NCBI GenBank assembly: GCA_946894095.1
Contig: OX335651.1
Span: 19,986,501-20,050,500, forward strand
DNA length: 64,000 bases
Direction of reading: 5' to 3'
DNA from: Incurvaria masculella
Lineage: Eukaryota > Arthropoda > Insecta > Lepidoptera > Incurvariidae
Part shown: positions 1 to 11,949 of the stretch, piece after piece
Layout: each line of letters opens with the position of its first letter
How positions within the stretch are numbered: position 1 is the stretch's first letter
Made by a program: the position numbers and the translations under genes
The notes under the pieces: model-generated
What the model saw: only the letters and a program-made list of their open reading frames with translations
The model's database searches: none
What the model was told of the DNA's origin: nothing

Positions 1-231
1 TATTTTATCACGACAGGTGGCGTCTAAGCTAGCTCACCTCAAAAATCTGTCAAAGCTGTCAGATACCATAAAAATAAAACAGAATAGATTTGAAATTTTT
101 ATTTACTCAACTCAATTTTCTCCATGTTATTCCGAAAATATTTTTTTCTTAATTGTGCTAATCAAAAGAAGTCGTGGGAAAGAAAATCACAAAACATAAC
201 CTATACTATTTCGTTTCATACTTTGTGCTGG

Positions 232-591
232 AAAGGCTGTTCCGACCCATATAAAGTTGTTTGCACACATAACGCAAAAAGTATTGCACTTTAAGCCACG
301 AATTCATAATAAGAGTTTAATATAGTCATATTACTTGCAGCGAAAACAATTTCAGGATTATTGGTTTTGTTACAATTTATTTAAATACGATATTTATTTA
401 ACAGCGCCATCTAACGGTGTAAAACTTCTAATCGGCAATTACAACGAAACCATTAAACCTGAAATTGTGAATATGTTTTCGCTGCAACTACTATGGCTAT
501 ATTTAATATTTTTGACGAATTCGTGCTTTAAAGTGCAATACTTTTTGCGTTCTGTGTAAAAAAAACATTGTATGGGTCGGAACATCCTTAA
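232..591. mobile_element. MITE family T1 (TTAAGG / GTTCCGACCC ends)
   Basis: Inverted ends AAGGCTGTTCCGACCCATA (left) and the complement of TTAAGGATGTTCCGACCCAT (right). The right end lies in TTAA (588-591). A second copy is at 39576-39945. No coding capacity. Confidence 0.8.
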
Positions 592-2754
592 ATGGGTTTG
601 ATGACAAACAATAGCTCTTATTTTCCTCTAAACCTTATTCTAACCGCATCATGAAGTACAACTTTCATCAAAAAACTCACAAATCGAAATGGTATAGGAA
701 TGACAGTTCGCTCAGCATTGACATAAATATTACTACGTCGGACGGAGATATGCTTATCTTTTACATATCGCCATGGTACTAGCCTAAGATTAAAAAATAA
801 AGAAGATGTGCTATCTAGCACGTCAACTATGAGAATCTGATGTCTCCAATTTTCTAATTACCAACCCGACTTAAACATGCAAACCACACGAAAATATAGT
901 GGCAGACGTACTGGAGGGTAGGTGGGAATTGACTGTTTGAGCTGTGTACCACACGACGTCCGACCGGAATCCCATACGATTATATGCACAATTTGTCCAT
1001 AGATCAACGTCGCGAGTAACGACCACATGACACTTCCCGTTCCTTGTGGTGCCGATATTTTTTGTATTACGAGAAACCATTTTAGAGTGAAGTCGTAAGT
1101 ATTTAAACTTTTTCAAACAAAAGGAAATGTCTCGAGTGCTGAGTTTACTCAAAGGAAAACAGCGTTCAAGTCAAGCGGAGTGGGCTCCGCACCTAAATTA
1201 TTGAAACTGTTCTTGAGAACTGCCAAGGAGCTGTATGTGTGCCAAAATATTTTTGGGCCCTCTTTTCGCAAGTTATAATTTTACTGTTTATTTAATATTC
1301 CAATAGTTCCAAATGCTAGCATATAGTAACTGCTGTCTAAAACACAGTTATGTTACGAGCGCGCCACCTATGACTGAATAGCGCGACTACAAATATCTAG
1401 GGCGATAATTTTGCTCGTGAACCGACCGAGTTTGGTCAACAGAGTACGCCACTTACGTGTTTGCACGGCGCGCTGATTCTAGAATCACTTTACTAATATT
1501 AGAATGCTGTTTTCATTTTAATATCTCTTGGCCTGTTTGAAGTAGAACATCTCTGGAACATTCGAGCTATACCTTGAAGAATATTGTTCTCGACTGGTGT
1601 GACAGGCAGACATTTTTTGGATGCGAAACAACAGACACAAGGCGTGCAAACAATACAGATGATCAAATTATTTTTGTGAAACGGTTCAACAAGCGATAGT
1701 GTTTCCATGTGACGGGTTTACTTGTTATACAATAGTGTGCTTGTGAGATTGTTCGTTACTCTTGAATGAAAGGAAACTTGGTAACTTTTAGTTTTTCTCT
1801 AACTATACACCCCACATAGTATTAATGGAGTTATTAATTAATAAATTGTATTTACCAGGAGCGGAAAATTCTTAGGAATTGCGAACCGACAAAAATGAAT
1901 TAACAAACATCACCATATTAACAATTCTAACGAAAACTTTGAGTTTATTATTTTAGAATGGAAAAAAGTCACCATCAAAACGACCGAATGTCATTTTAAG
2001 TTCCTTTTTTTGTTCATGTATGCCCAGGATCACCAACATTCAATATTCAGAGATAAGACGATTAGGAAAGTATACATTGTACACTCCATAAGTGCGGTAC
2101 CGCATATATTCCCGTGAATATATCCCTGACAGTTGTAACTTTAAAAAAAAATCAGGCGTGACTGATAAGTTTGTGTAATAGTATTTTTTTTTATTTTGAG
2201 TTAGGGAACCTTTATAAATCTTTTCTTACGTTAAAGGCATCGTGAAAAAGTTGGCTTAAGTGAAATTCTCGTTGGGTTACCTTATCAAGAAATATTTTAT
2301 TACAGACGGACTTTTAGCGGAAAGAATGTAAGCATTTCTTCACCTTTCTCTATAATTCAAAAGTACTTATTAGGTTACTTAAAAATTTAGTTGTGTTTCA
2401 AACATAAATATAGGTGGAAGTTTTACAAAGAGCTTGTCTTAAAATACAAACACAATTGTTTACTTTAAAATTGCTTTGAATTATAGCAATGCAATGTAGT
2501 AGAAACAACTTTGGCTGTACAAAATATAGTTTTTAGTTCCTACCCTCTACACTAGTCGAAGATTGTGAGGCAGATGGCAGGCATAGCCATAGAGCGTGAC
2601 GTAGTTAGAGCTGTCTCAGACGTAAACTAAACACACAATGCGCATAGTGTTTGATATGGTTAGATTCACAAGAATTTTATTTACAAAACGATTTATAGCT
2701 AAAAGTATATCATCTGCATCTTCTTAGAATATACTAGGCTAGAAGACTAACTTT
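592..2754. other. No gene recognised
   Basis: AT-rich sequence with only short chance frames. No repeat shared with the rest of the window was noticed. Confidence 0.5.
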
Positions 2755-2958
2755 TTTTTTGGCTTCATCGTTGAGTAATCTACGACATAACTTATTGCAT
2801 AAAACGCGCGAAAATTTCGAACTTTCGGACCTTGAGTCCGTGAAAAAGTTTCATTAAATAAATTTAATTTTGGATCTCCGACAAGAAATGGGCGCATGAT
2901 CTTCTTTCCACGTTTGTATGGGAAGTTGAGCAACAAGGCCCACCTTAGTAAGATAGGC
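2755..2958 (-). mobile_element. Fragment of MITE family T3
   Basis: Reverse complement matches the left half of 20812-21355 (GGAAAGAAGATCATGC and a CGCGCGTTTTAT stretch). One end CTAAGGTGGGCC is retained. Confidence 0.7.
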
Positions 2959-3054
2959 AAAGCACCGCCCTGTTTCTTGTGACTCAGTCCGTCCGTGATT
3001 GACACGCACATGTGCCGTCAGTTCCCGGACCGCAACCGCGCCCGGTCATCAGAG

Positions 3055-3890
3055 TGGTCAGTAGTGTCTGAGTTCTCACCTAAATTGGTGTTTTCGGCAA
3101 ACCGATCGACTGGCGTTTTCCGTAAAAATGTCAAACTCCATACAAGTTTTACTAGATATTCTGTGGTTTTAATTCTTCAAGCTGTCAAAGTCAAACTCGG
3201 ACTTCCGATTTGTATGAAAACGCGGAGTCGACGTAAACGGCAACGTCGACGTATTTACGGCAACTTTGAGTAAGCTGTCAAATCAAACTCGGACTCGCAA
3301 ATGTTAGTTCGCTTAAGGGCCTGGTACTAGCCAAATCGCAAAGTTAGACGAGGCACCCAAAGTTAACTAACTAAGTCTGACGATTATAAGTGTCATTCTT
3401 ACAATATATGATTCCTTGTCTAGGAATCGAATTATTTTCGTTAATGTATGTTTCCTTTTTCTATACAAAATACATTGCCGAAACGGTGTCCATTTCCGAA
3501 CTTTTTTGACTAAATGTAGAAATCTAAAAGCAAATGGAATTTTTTGTTTATGCATATATGGTGTTTTTGCTTATATCTAGAAACCGAATTACTTTCAGAT
3601 TTCTAATGAGAAAAATCAACTTTTTTATTTTTATTATTATATAAATAAATGATGGAATAAAAAAATATTAACAATCCATTATCAGTCTGGAGTTCTATTT
3701 GGATTTGCTGAAGCGTTTCACTACATATTATTACATTTGTTATAAAGTGCATTTGTATGGCGCGAGTAGTTGGCTAGTCCTAGCGCCTTAACGCCCACTG
3801 GGCGCGCTCATCAATTTGTCCATACATTTGTAAACGCCAGTCGATCGTTTTGCCGTAAACGCCAATTTAGGTGACAACTGGGACTTCTGG
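3055..3890. repeat. Foldback element carrying a nested T2
   Basis: Left arm (3070-3130; CACCTAAATTGG, CCGATCGACTGGCGTTT) is inverted at 3815-3890. T2 (3313-3791) sits between. Part of the left arm and adjoining sequence recurs at 35340-35520. Confidence 0.75.
3313..3791. mobile_element. MITE family T2, copy 1 (TTAA target)
   Basis: About 475 bp with imperfect inverted ends TTAAGGGCCTGGTACTAGCC and the complement of TTAAGGCGCTAGGACTAGCC, flanked by TTAA. Inserted between the arms of a larger foldback element (3055-3890). Confidence 0.88.
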
Positions 3891-4203
3891 TACTTAACCG
3901 AGCCAAAGTCTCTGCTTCCCAACACGCGTCACGCGTTCGCCAGCTTTGCAGTGCTCTGTCGCGACCTGTGTCGTCCGCTCTCTTCCCGCTCACAATGCGA
4001 GCGCCACGCACCGCCTTAATTCGGTTACGTCCGGGATCGAATTGGCTCCGACCTTTCTGCAGACGTGCGCCTGCCGGAAGGATAACACTACACAGACGGA
4101 GAACAACAGCTTACAAATTAACTCAGACTATAGTTGCAGGTGTTGCGACGCATACAAAGTGTCTTCTACACAGACCACAAAAAGTACTTCGTAAACATTA
4201 AAT

Positions 4204-4366
4204 GAAGATAAAGCCAAGCTCGCCTCAAAAAAGCTAGAACTCCTCAACATAGATAGAACTCCATCACTCCTGATCAAAAATTGCTCCTTTACAAGGCGCA
4301 GATAAGGTCGTGCGTGGAGTATCGTTCGCATTTATGGGACGGCTCAGCTAAGCACCTGCTTGCAAA
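4204..4366 (+). mobile_element. LINE fragment, plus orientation
   Basis: Matches the region of the 44117-45650 LINE encoding KLASKKLGVLNR to DGSAKHL, with frame-breaking deletions. Both ends are truncated. Confidence 0.75.
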
Positions 4367-5080
4367 AATCAACACATTAGTTGTAAAGAAACGACGTACT
4401 TGATTAGTACGAAAACGTATATTTTACTTGTGTAAACCTAGTTGATAAAGGAAAACAAAGGAATCCCTCAAATCACGTTGGTACAACTAAAAAAACTACC
4501 CACGAAAGATTTGCTTACGAAATAGCAGACATACAAAAAATAAAGAGTCGAATTGAGACCTGTTCCTTTTTTTGAAGTCGGTAAAAAAAATGTAAAAATA
4601 ATAGTGAGGCACTTTCATTTCAAACGCTTCACAAGCGTATAGTTCGTAGCTAGTAATACTTCAGTACTCGCTTTCCGGCGCCTGTTATTTTACCACGCAG
4701 TCGCGCCTAAGGGGTTTATTCTTTCTGGTTATTCCTAGAATCGCGCCGGAGTTAGATATTCTAGTTCATTCAATATTTACATAAACTCTTACTCTACGCC
4801 GCGGGCGTTTCCACTGGTCTTAGAAAACGTTAGTAACTGTTATTGCTGATGCCGATAGCCGTTTGCGGAAACTGTTGCAAAAAGGAATGAAAAAAAAAAC
4901 TCCCTCTCCCTTCTTCCTTTTTTTTTTTTTGCTGGACATGAATGGGTGTAATGACATCTAGCACGGTTCGATCATCATACATGAATTCTGAATCTCGAGT
5001 GCAGTGACTTTTTATCCTCGACAAAATAACCCCCAGAAATAATATAACACAAATAATAAATAAACATAATTATCATAATT
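4367..5080. other. No gene recognised
   Basis: Unassigned sequence with A- and T-runs (e.g. 4888-4930). Nothing recognised. Confidence 0.5.
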
Positions 5081-5474
5081 GTCAGCCTCGGTGGCCCAGT
5101 GGCGCGACACTTCGGCGATCGCTCTCCGAAGTTAAGCAACGCTGGGTCCGGTCTGGTCTTGGATGGGTGACCATTCGACCGTTGAGAGAGGCTGGCCGTG
5201 GTTCGGATTCCACGTTAAGCTGTAGGTCCCCTTCCTTACTTACTAGGTGGTAGGGTTTATCCCGCCCGGGTTGGTACCATCGCATTGGATGAACGATGGT
5301 CGAAGCGGCAATGAAAATTGTCCGTGTTTTCCATCCAGTTCAATGTAGCCGTGCAATATAAGGAAGGTCCTGGCATGGCACCTAGTTCCCATGTGGTGTG
5401 TTGGGCTAATACCATGACAGAACTTGTGGTATTAGCCATCCATGTCCAGTCACATAAAAAAAAAAAAAAAAAAA
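5081..5474 (+). mobile_element. SINE, 5S-headed, full length
   Basis: The head starts with a tRNA A-box-like TGGCCCAGTGG. It then carries a 5S rRNA-like internal control region: box A-like GAAGTTAAGCAACG at 5128-5141 and box C-like CTTGGATGGGTGACC at 5158-5172, correctly spaced. The body (from about 5195) is shared with the tRNA-headed copies and ends in a poly(A) tail at 5456-5474. Confidence 0.9.
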
Positions 5475-5784
5475 TTTATTTAATATGCTTATTAGCATTT
5501 AGAAATACTAATCGTTGCACTTTTTCTGTAAGCAAACCACAACGGCGGTCGATAACAATGTAACCCCTCTACAAGAAATTTGTAGCGGCCATACTGCTCG
5601 GCGTAAAATGAATACTTCGTTTTTACACTAGTAACAGTTATACGAACTCATTTCTCATTTCTCGTCCCACGACTACTCTACGCTCATTCTATGTGCCTTG
5701 TATAGAGAGCTGTGTATTAAATGTAAGTCCTTATCTTCCATCTGTCGCTAAAACACCTATAAATCCAAAAATTCTCGTATATGT

Positions 5785-5905
5785 TCGTCGTGAAAGTGGA
5801 CAAACGGCGTCTTATTAATAGACTCGAAGGGACCCTGGAAAACCGATTCCGGCTGGGGTCTCCAGAACCTCGTTGAGGTGTGGACTTTGTTAAACACGAT
5901 TGCGA
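5785..5905 (+). mobile_element. LINE fragment, plus orientation
   Basis: Short degraded piece matching the segment encoding RRRLVARLEETLEKVSGWGLQN of the same LINE family. No open frame; nearby sequence unassigned. Confidence 0.6.
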
Positions 5906-6097
5906 CCTTCTAGCGTACAATTCTGCGTATTGACGACCAAATAGGGATTCTAAGTTAGCGAAGGTCTAGGAAGCGTTAGGTAGGTCTGACGAAAAACCTG
6001 AACTAAAAAAAAAAACAAAACATACGTACATATAATGAAATATTAATAAATTAAAATATTTAATCAATAAAACATTATTAAAACCTGACAACTTGTA

Positions 6098-6262
6098 GCC
6101 CCGATTGCACGACAACACGGCTGAGTTAATCAATGTTCAAACACGTCACTTTTAGTGAACCGCATATAGTTCCTTCCATACTCTCAACACAAAGTGACGT
6201 GATTATTCATACTTTTTTTTTATTGTTGATTTTGATTTTTTGTCCTTTCGTGCACTTGGCCC
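6098..6262. mobile_element. MITE family T4, copy 1
   Basis: About 165 bp with ends GCCCCGATTGCACGA and the complement of GGGCCAAGTGCACGAAA. The core CAAACACGTCACTTTTAGTG is shared with the copies at 29240 and 48147. Confidence 0.8.
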
Positions 6263-6933
6263 TTAGTGTTAGGGAAACGTTAGGGCCTTGAAGACGATTT
6301 CGGCCGTACAAAATTGTGCATTGGCCAATAGACAAAGAATACATGTCTTAAAATTTTCAAATCTCAGATTTCCTGTGACTTCACGACAGCCTTAACATTA
6401 AAAATAAATTGATTATCTTAACTAATTTCAAAAGCACATAACAAAACGACTTCTTACAGAATTTCATAATGAAGCTACCGCGCAAAGGAATGAAAGCTCT
6501 CATCTTGACACTTAGGAGCTTTTCACTCATCCTCAGTGGCCAGTATCCGCTCCGCAAAGAGCTTACTATGAAGTGGTGCTCGATCGGAGGCCTGTCGAAG
6601 CTAAAATTGGATACGATTCTGATAAGATTATTTAGCCGTCGACCCCTCGGGGAGATACTTGCGTTTTTTCAGGGCTTATTCACTCGTTCGTATCTTTACT
6701 GTCGACGTGACATTTGCCAAGCCACATTACATACTTCTAAGTATATCATACCGCCGTTTCCCGAAGGCGTAGGCAACGAAGAATGGGCGCCACGTTAGAT
6801 AAAGATAAGAAAGCCATGTTTCATTTGGTATCCTATTTTCCTCAAAGTCTGAAAGGGACAATATAGTACACAAAGTTGTAGGAAACTCAGATTTCCAAAG
6901 TGCTTGCATCCCGTAGCCTACCCGTAGCATCTC
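6263..6933. other. No gene recognised
   Basis: Contains a 109-codon frame (6469-6798) without recognisable features or splice context. Treated as non-coding. Confidence 0.45.
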
Positions 6934-7340
6934 GAGCGGCTCGTAGCCTAGTGGCGCGGGGACTGGCCTAGCGTACCAGAGGCCCGGGTTCAATACCGAC
7001 TTGCACCACTGTCATTCTCTTTCAGAGTTCGATAAGTGCATTTCGTCACGAATGCGAGCTGCTCCATGGTTCGGAATCCATGTAAAACTGTAGGTCCCCT
7101 TCCCCTACTAGGTGGTAGGGTTTAAGCCCGCCCGGGCTGGTACCATCGCATTGGATGAAAAGATGGTCGAAGCGGCAATGAAAAATTGTCCGTGTTTTCC
7201 ATCCAGTTCAATCTAGCCGTGCTCATAAAGGGAAGGTCCTGGCATGGCACCTAATTCCTTCGGGAATGTGGTGTATTGGGCTAATATCATAACGGTAGTT
7301 GTGTGGTATTAGCCATCCATGTCAGGTCGCATAAAAAAAA
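6934..7340 (+). mobile_element. SINE, tRNA-headed, full length
   Basis: The head has an A box (TAGCCTAGTGG) and a B box-like GGTTCAATACC about 35 bp further on. A linker follows, then the same ~270 bp body as the 5S-headed SINE, starting near GGTTCGGAATCC, and an A-rich tail. Confidence 0.9.
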
Positions 7341-7475
7341 TCCCTACAGTGATATGTATCTTACTAAGAGTTTTGTTGCAAATTATTTTTTGAAACTTTA
7401 ACAATTTCATGGTTACTGTCATTGTATTTGCACAACACACCGAACTGCTAAATTAATAAGCTGCAAGAATAAGTT

Positions 7476-7562
7476 GAGCTGCTCGTAGCCTAGTGGACTT
7501 GCCATGCATACCAGAGGTCTGAGTTCAAATCCTGGCGCCGTTCATGCACCACTTTCTTTATA
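7476..7562 (+). mobile_element. SINE head fragment, tRNA type
   Basis: Only the head is present: A box TAGCCTAGTGG and B box GAGTTCAAATCC. The common body is missing. It is not a tRNA gene: no acceptor-stem pairing or anticodon arm was found. Confidence 0.7.
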
Positions 7563-7746
7563 ATGTTATGTATTTAATGGATACGACTGTTTCGTATATG
7601 CGTACGTAATAAATTATGAGCGAAGGAGTGATAAGACTATAATTAGGAATAGGTAAGCACTTACATGTTTGATGTGTCCTTAAAAAACACTTATCCTGGC
7701 CAGGGATACCACCTTAGATTTATTATTATTTATTATGGTACACACC

Positions 7747-8400
7747 TTTTTTTTTAATGTAAAGCGTACGCCAGGACCTCTTAAGGTGCCCGACGACGCC
7801 CATGATCTTTCGAACTTTCGGGGCTGCGAAAACCATGCCGGCCGGCCAGGTGCTTCTTCACACCATGTTTGAAGGAACCCAGGTGGTACTTAAGGGGAAA
7901 TAACTCGGCAGGGAGTGCGTTCCATAGTTTACCGACCCTATAGATTAAGGACCTAGAGGATCGGTTGGTTCTAATTTTTGGAATGTCGACAGTGTACGGG
8001 TGCATTTCCTGCCTGTTCCGTGTTGTGCGATGGTAGAAAGGGCACGGAGGGACAGCGTTATGCAGCTCCGATGAACATTCTCCATGGTAAAGACGGTAGA
8101 ATACAGAGAGAGACCCAACATCCCTTCGGAGTTGGAGGGTCTCTAGATTCAAAGACACCTCGGGATCGTCGACAAGACGCACGGCCCGACGCTGTATCGA
8201 GTCCAGGGAGCCAAGCAGGTGCTGAGCTGAGCCGTCCCACAAATGCGAGCAGTACTCCACGCAAGACCTTATCTGCGCCTTATAAAGAAGCAGTTTTTGG
8301 TCAGGCGTGAAGTACTGACGCACCCTGTTAAGAACTCCCAGCTTTTTAGAGGCGAGTTTGGCTTTATCCTCGATATGGCGTCCGAAATTAAGGTTATGCC
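7747..8400 (-). mobile_element. LINE 3' fragment (same family as 44117-45650)
   Basis: Minus-strand frame 8323-7781 (180 codons) matches the C-terminal third of the 44117-45650 element, starting at TPDQKLLLYKAQ and running past that element's stop to HLAGRHGFRSPESS. The homology goes upstream to about 8400 and is then cut off. A poly(T) at 7747-7755 marks the 3' tail. A dead 5'-truncated copy. Confidence 0.88.
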
Positions 8401-8696
8401 ACTAGGTATTTGTAATTGACTGTTTTCATGAGTCTTCACCCAACTTTGTCCAGTGCTAACGGCTGACTGCGCGCGCACGTTATTGCATATTATTTTTGAA
8501 GGTAGGTAGGTATTTGGTATTTAGGAAAAGGAATGACAGATCTTAAACCCGCAAGCTCGTTAATTTGAGTTTCAGCGACATCTACATTTGAAGCATTGTA
8601 ATCAGACTGCTTCCGACGAATGTCACGACCAATACTTTTTCAGATTATTTTCAAAATCTGATTACAAATTTTAGTTTTAGTTAATTTTGGTTTTAG

Positions 8697-8937
8697 TTGG
8701 ATTTTTTACTACAGCGGTCGTGGTTTTCTTTCAGCTATAAATCGTTTTACGATTAAAATTTTCTCAAATGTTACCAAGTCATACACTATGCGCATTGTCT
8801 GCTTTGTGCACATGTTGCATCCTCCTCATCGCGGAGCCTGTCTTTTTCTTTGAAACAGAAAGGGTCCGAGAGCGCAATAGCACGGATTTGTACCGTGCCC
8901 GCGAATGAGTTAGTCCCGTCGGGAAGGGCCACCTTAA
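8697..8937 (+). mobile_element. Fragment of MITE family T3
   Basis: Matches the right half of 20812-21355, including ACTACAGCGGTCGTGG and the CCACCTTAA end; the left half is missing. Confidence 0.75.
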
Positions 8938-9394
8938 GAAAGGTATTCCAAACGTATCTTTCTTGAAAATTGTTCGCGTAAGCCCCGCTTAAGTAAATTT
9001 ATAAAGCAAATTCCTTTGTTCTTTCCTTTTAGCAGTCGCATTACAGATATTTAAACTTTTATTTAATTTAAGTACACACCTAATATAATGTCGTTACCGT
9101 GAAGAATAGCAAACGTATGCGGTACGATTAAAGCGTAATTCTAGATCGTCTTCTATGCATCGGTATGTACACGAGCTACGTTTAAATTTATTGCAGAGCA
9201 AGGGAGCCAAATATTGTAGGGCGCGACCCTTGGTAAATAGAGAAACAGATTTGCCTCCCCAAGGCGCGGTGTTTGCACAACAAAATGGGAAAAGCGAGCT
9301 CTCTGAGTTTAGCAAGCAAAGGTAGTGACGTCCCATGCCAGATTATTATTATTATTCATGTTGACGACTTTAGGCCCTTTTGATTTTAAGGGTT
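8938..9394. other. No gene recognised
   Basis: Unassigned; a slightly GC-richer patch at 9180-9320 has no recognised match. Confidence 0.5.
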
Positions 9395-9641
9395 CAGGGG
9401 GTCCATTCAGGGAAAGAGTGAGTTCGAATTCGTCACTAAATATCAACTCACTTTTTTAAATAGTTAATGTTTCCACACTTCTAGAACATCATTACAGTTA
9501 GGTAAAAATCTTGTCTGTCCCGTAAATACGTTGGTAGTATAAATAACGGTTCCATTATTTAAATAATAATATATTTCCCAGCTATTTTTAGGTTAACTCA
9601 CTCCCGAACTCGAACTCACTCTTACCTGAATGGGCCCCCTG
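9395..9641. mobile_element. MITE family T5, copy 1
   Basis: About 247 bp with ~30 bp inverted ends of the form CAGGGGGCCCATTCAGGTAA then GAGTGAGTTCGA. AT-rich middle. Other copies at 26089 and 39531. Confidence 0.85.
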
Positions 9642-10005
9642 TTCTTGTTAAGGAAAAAAGGATCTTAGGATCACTTTGATGTCCGTCGGCCTGTCTGTCT
9701 GTGAAGAGTCTTTCTGCAGGATCGAGTGGCGTTATTAAGTTCAAATTAATGTTAAATAATATGTTAAGGTCCATGGTTAATTGTAGTTATAAAAAAAAAT
9801 AAGCTTATAAGTCGTTATCAAAAATCACGGCCATTAATGCCACATATCAAACTGAGGTACCCGGCGACGCTCGGTTCAATGACGTTTTGGACTGCTGTCG
9901 GGCCAACTGTATATTTTAAGAGTACCCCATACAGACCTTCCCCCACTTTGAGATTAATTTTCGCCACAAAAGGTAGCTTTATGTCCTTCTACAGGTCCAG
10001 ACTAG

Positions 10006-10390
10006 TTTTTTTTTTATGTGAGTGGACATGGATGGCTAATACCACACCTTCTGTCATGATATTAGCCTAACACACCACATGGGAACTAGGTGCCATGCCA
10101 GGACCTTCCTTATATTGCACGGCTACATTGAACTGGATGGAAAACACGGACAATTTTCATTGCCGCTTCGACCATCGTTCATTCAATGCGATGGTACCAA
10201 CCCGGGCTGGATTAACCCTACCACCTAGTAATTAAGGAAGGGGATCTACAGTTTAACGTGGAATCAGAACCACGGCTAGCCTCTCTCAACGGTCGAATGG
10301 TCACCCATCCAAGACCAGACCGGACCCAGCGTTGCTTTACTTCGGAGAGCGATCGCCGAAGTGTCGCGCCACTGGGCTATTGAGGCTGAC
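10006..10390 (-). mobile_element. SINE, 5S-headed, full length
   Basis: Minus-strand copy with poly(T) at 10006-10015 and the head at the right end. 5S-like boxes are near 10300-10345 (reverse complement). Confidence 0.9.
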
Positions 10391-11439
10391 AAATACGTTG
10401 TTAAAATGTTAAAATACGAATTATACGATATCATAATGCTGTAAACACACAGAACAAGAACAGAACAGAACAATTTATTTTTAAATTTCGGTTTGCTTTA
10501 ACCGACCATACACTTATTTTATTTTTAATTGAATTAAACTAGTATTATTAGTTTTTAATTTGTTTGACAACTTAAAATGCTTGTATTTTTAATTATATTG
10601 TACTGGTTTAATGAATTGATATGTATTAAACACAGTGTGATCAGTTTACTGAAAAAAATATGACGTATTCTATAGCATTAAGTGCTTACAATGTATTTTT
10701 GGATGCTTGAAAAAAAATGCTCCACTCAATAAAGAATTTGAAATATGAAAAACAAGACCAAATATAGTAAGGACAAAAAGTAAATAAGTAAGTAAGATAG
10801 CCGAGTTCCTATACAATTATAAGGCCACTTTGGCCATACGGTGGAGACGCGGTATCGACCCCATGCCACATCTCCTCCCTTTGTCTTCAGTGCGATAAAC
10901 GAGCACGTTTTCGCAACTGTTCGCAACGATCTTGGCGAATTCATTATGAGCAGTAACGACAAACGAGTTGTTCCGTTATCGCATACAAATAGTATCGAAC
11001 GGTTGCTTGTATTTTGATCCAAGACTGCAAGACTCAAGAGGGTTGCACTCTGAAAATAAATATTCGGCTTAGCTGTTTGTGTCCAAACATGGCACCCGAA
11101 TTAAACAACATAAATCTCCAATCATTATCAAAAAGCCTTTAATCAAATCCCGCAGTTACATTCGCGCGATAAAAAAAACAGAAAAAGCGCTTTCCTTAAA
11201 ATTTGAGCGATTTGCTTGAAATGGTCTGACCTATGCAATATTATATTGAATCTTGATTCGTTACCTTTGTTCGAAACAGACATACGAGGGAGAAAACCAT
11301 TTATGCGAGTAATTACACGTTAACGATATGTTCAGATACCCTTGAGGAAAGGACTGCCTATGGTCACAGAGCGTAAGGCAATTACGGACCAAGTTATTTC
11401 GAAATAGTTATTGACAACGACTAAGGACAAATGGTATTG
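10391..11439. other. No gene recognised
   Basis: AT-rich. A 103-codon minus frame at 11037-10726 has no family features. Confidence 0.5.
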
Positions 11440-11949
11440 AATTATAATGGGCCAAGGGCTATCGGAATATGAAGTACAAGGCCTTATACGAAACCTTCAA
11501 AGTGAGTTTGGTTATGGAAAGAACACTTTGACAGGAAGTCTGTAGAGAAAGGAATTTGGTACAAAACAATTGTGTCTGAACCGCTGTGTAACCCTTCGTT
11601 TAACATCGTCCAACTCCCTAGAGAAAGAAATAAAATTGGCTTAACACTTAGATCAGGACACACTCCGCTAAATAAAATGGGACGTATGATGAAGAAACTG
11701 GACTCTCCAAATTGTTCTACTTCTGACAAACCGGAAGATCAATTTCACCTATTTACTGAGTGTGTTCTGAACGAGAAGCTTCGACTGAACCTTGAAAGGA
11801 TATTGTGCACAGATCGAATGAATTTATTTTTTAAAATACACGAAGCATTAGGAAGGCCCGGGTCAAGCGAGTTTAGGGAAATTATATATTTTTTTAAGCT
11901 GTCATTGGCTCGAGTCGTATTCACTACGTATAATATTCACAACGTGTAA
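11440..11949 (+). mobile_element. Remnant of a second non-LTR retrotransposon (post-RNase H tail)
   Basis: The 125-codon frame at 11572-11949 contains LRSGHTPLNKMGRM, then a Cys/His pattern with DSPNCSTSDKPED and FHLFTECV. This resembles the zinc-binding C-terminal region that follows RNase H in R1/jockey-type LINE proteins. One Cys of the usual C-x2-C appears replaced (CSTS). No reverse transcriptase is linked, so it is an isolated fragment. A hAT-like element starts inside its last codons (11912). Confidence 0.6.

Noticed and set aside
5101..5200. 5S rRNA gene
   Set aside because: Only the internal control region resembles 5S; the 5' third and closing stem are missing, and the same sequence recurs as part of a ~400-bp SINE with A tail.
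6469..6798. 109-codon open frame
   Set aside because: No domain, signal or splice context; opposite strand open as well.
7476..7562. tRNA gene
   Set aside because: A and B boxes are present but no cloverleaf could be drawn; the same sequence is the SINE head elsewhere.
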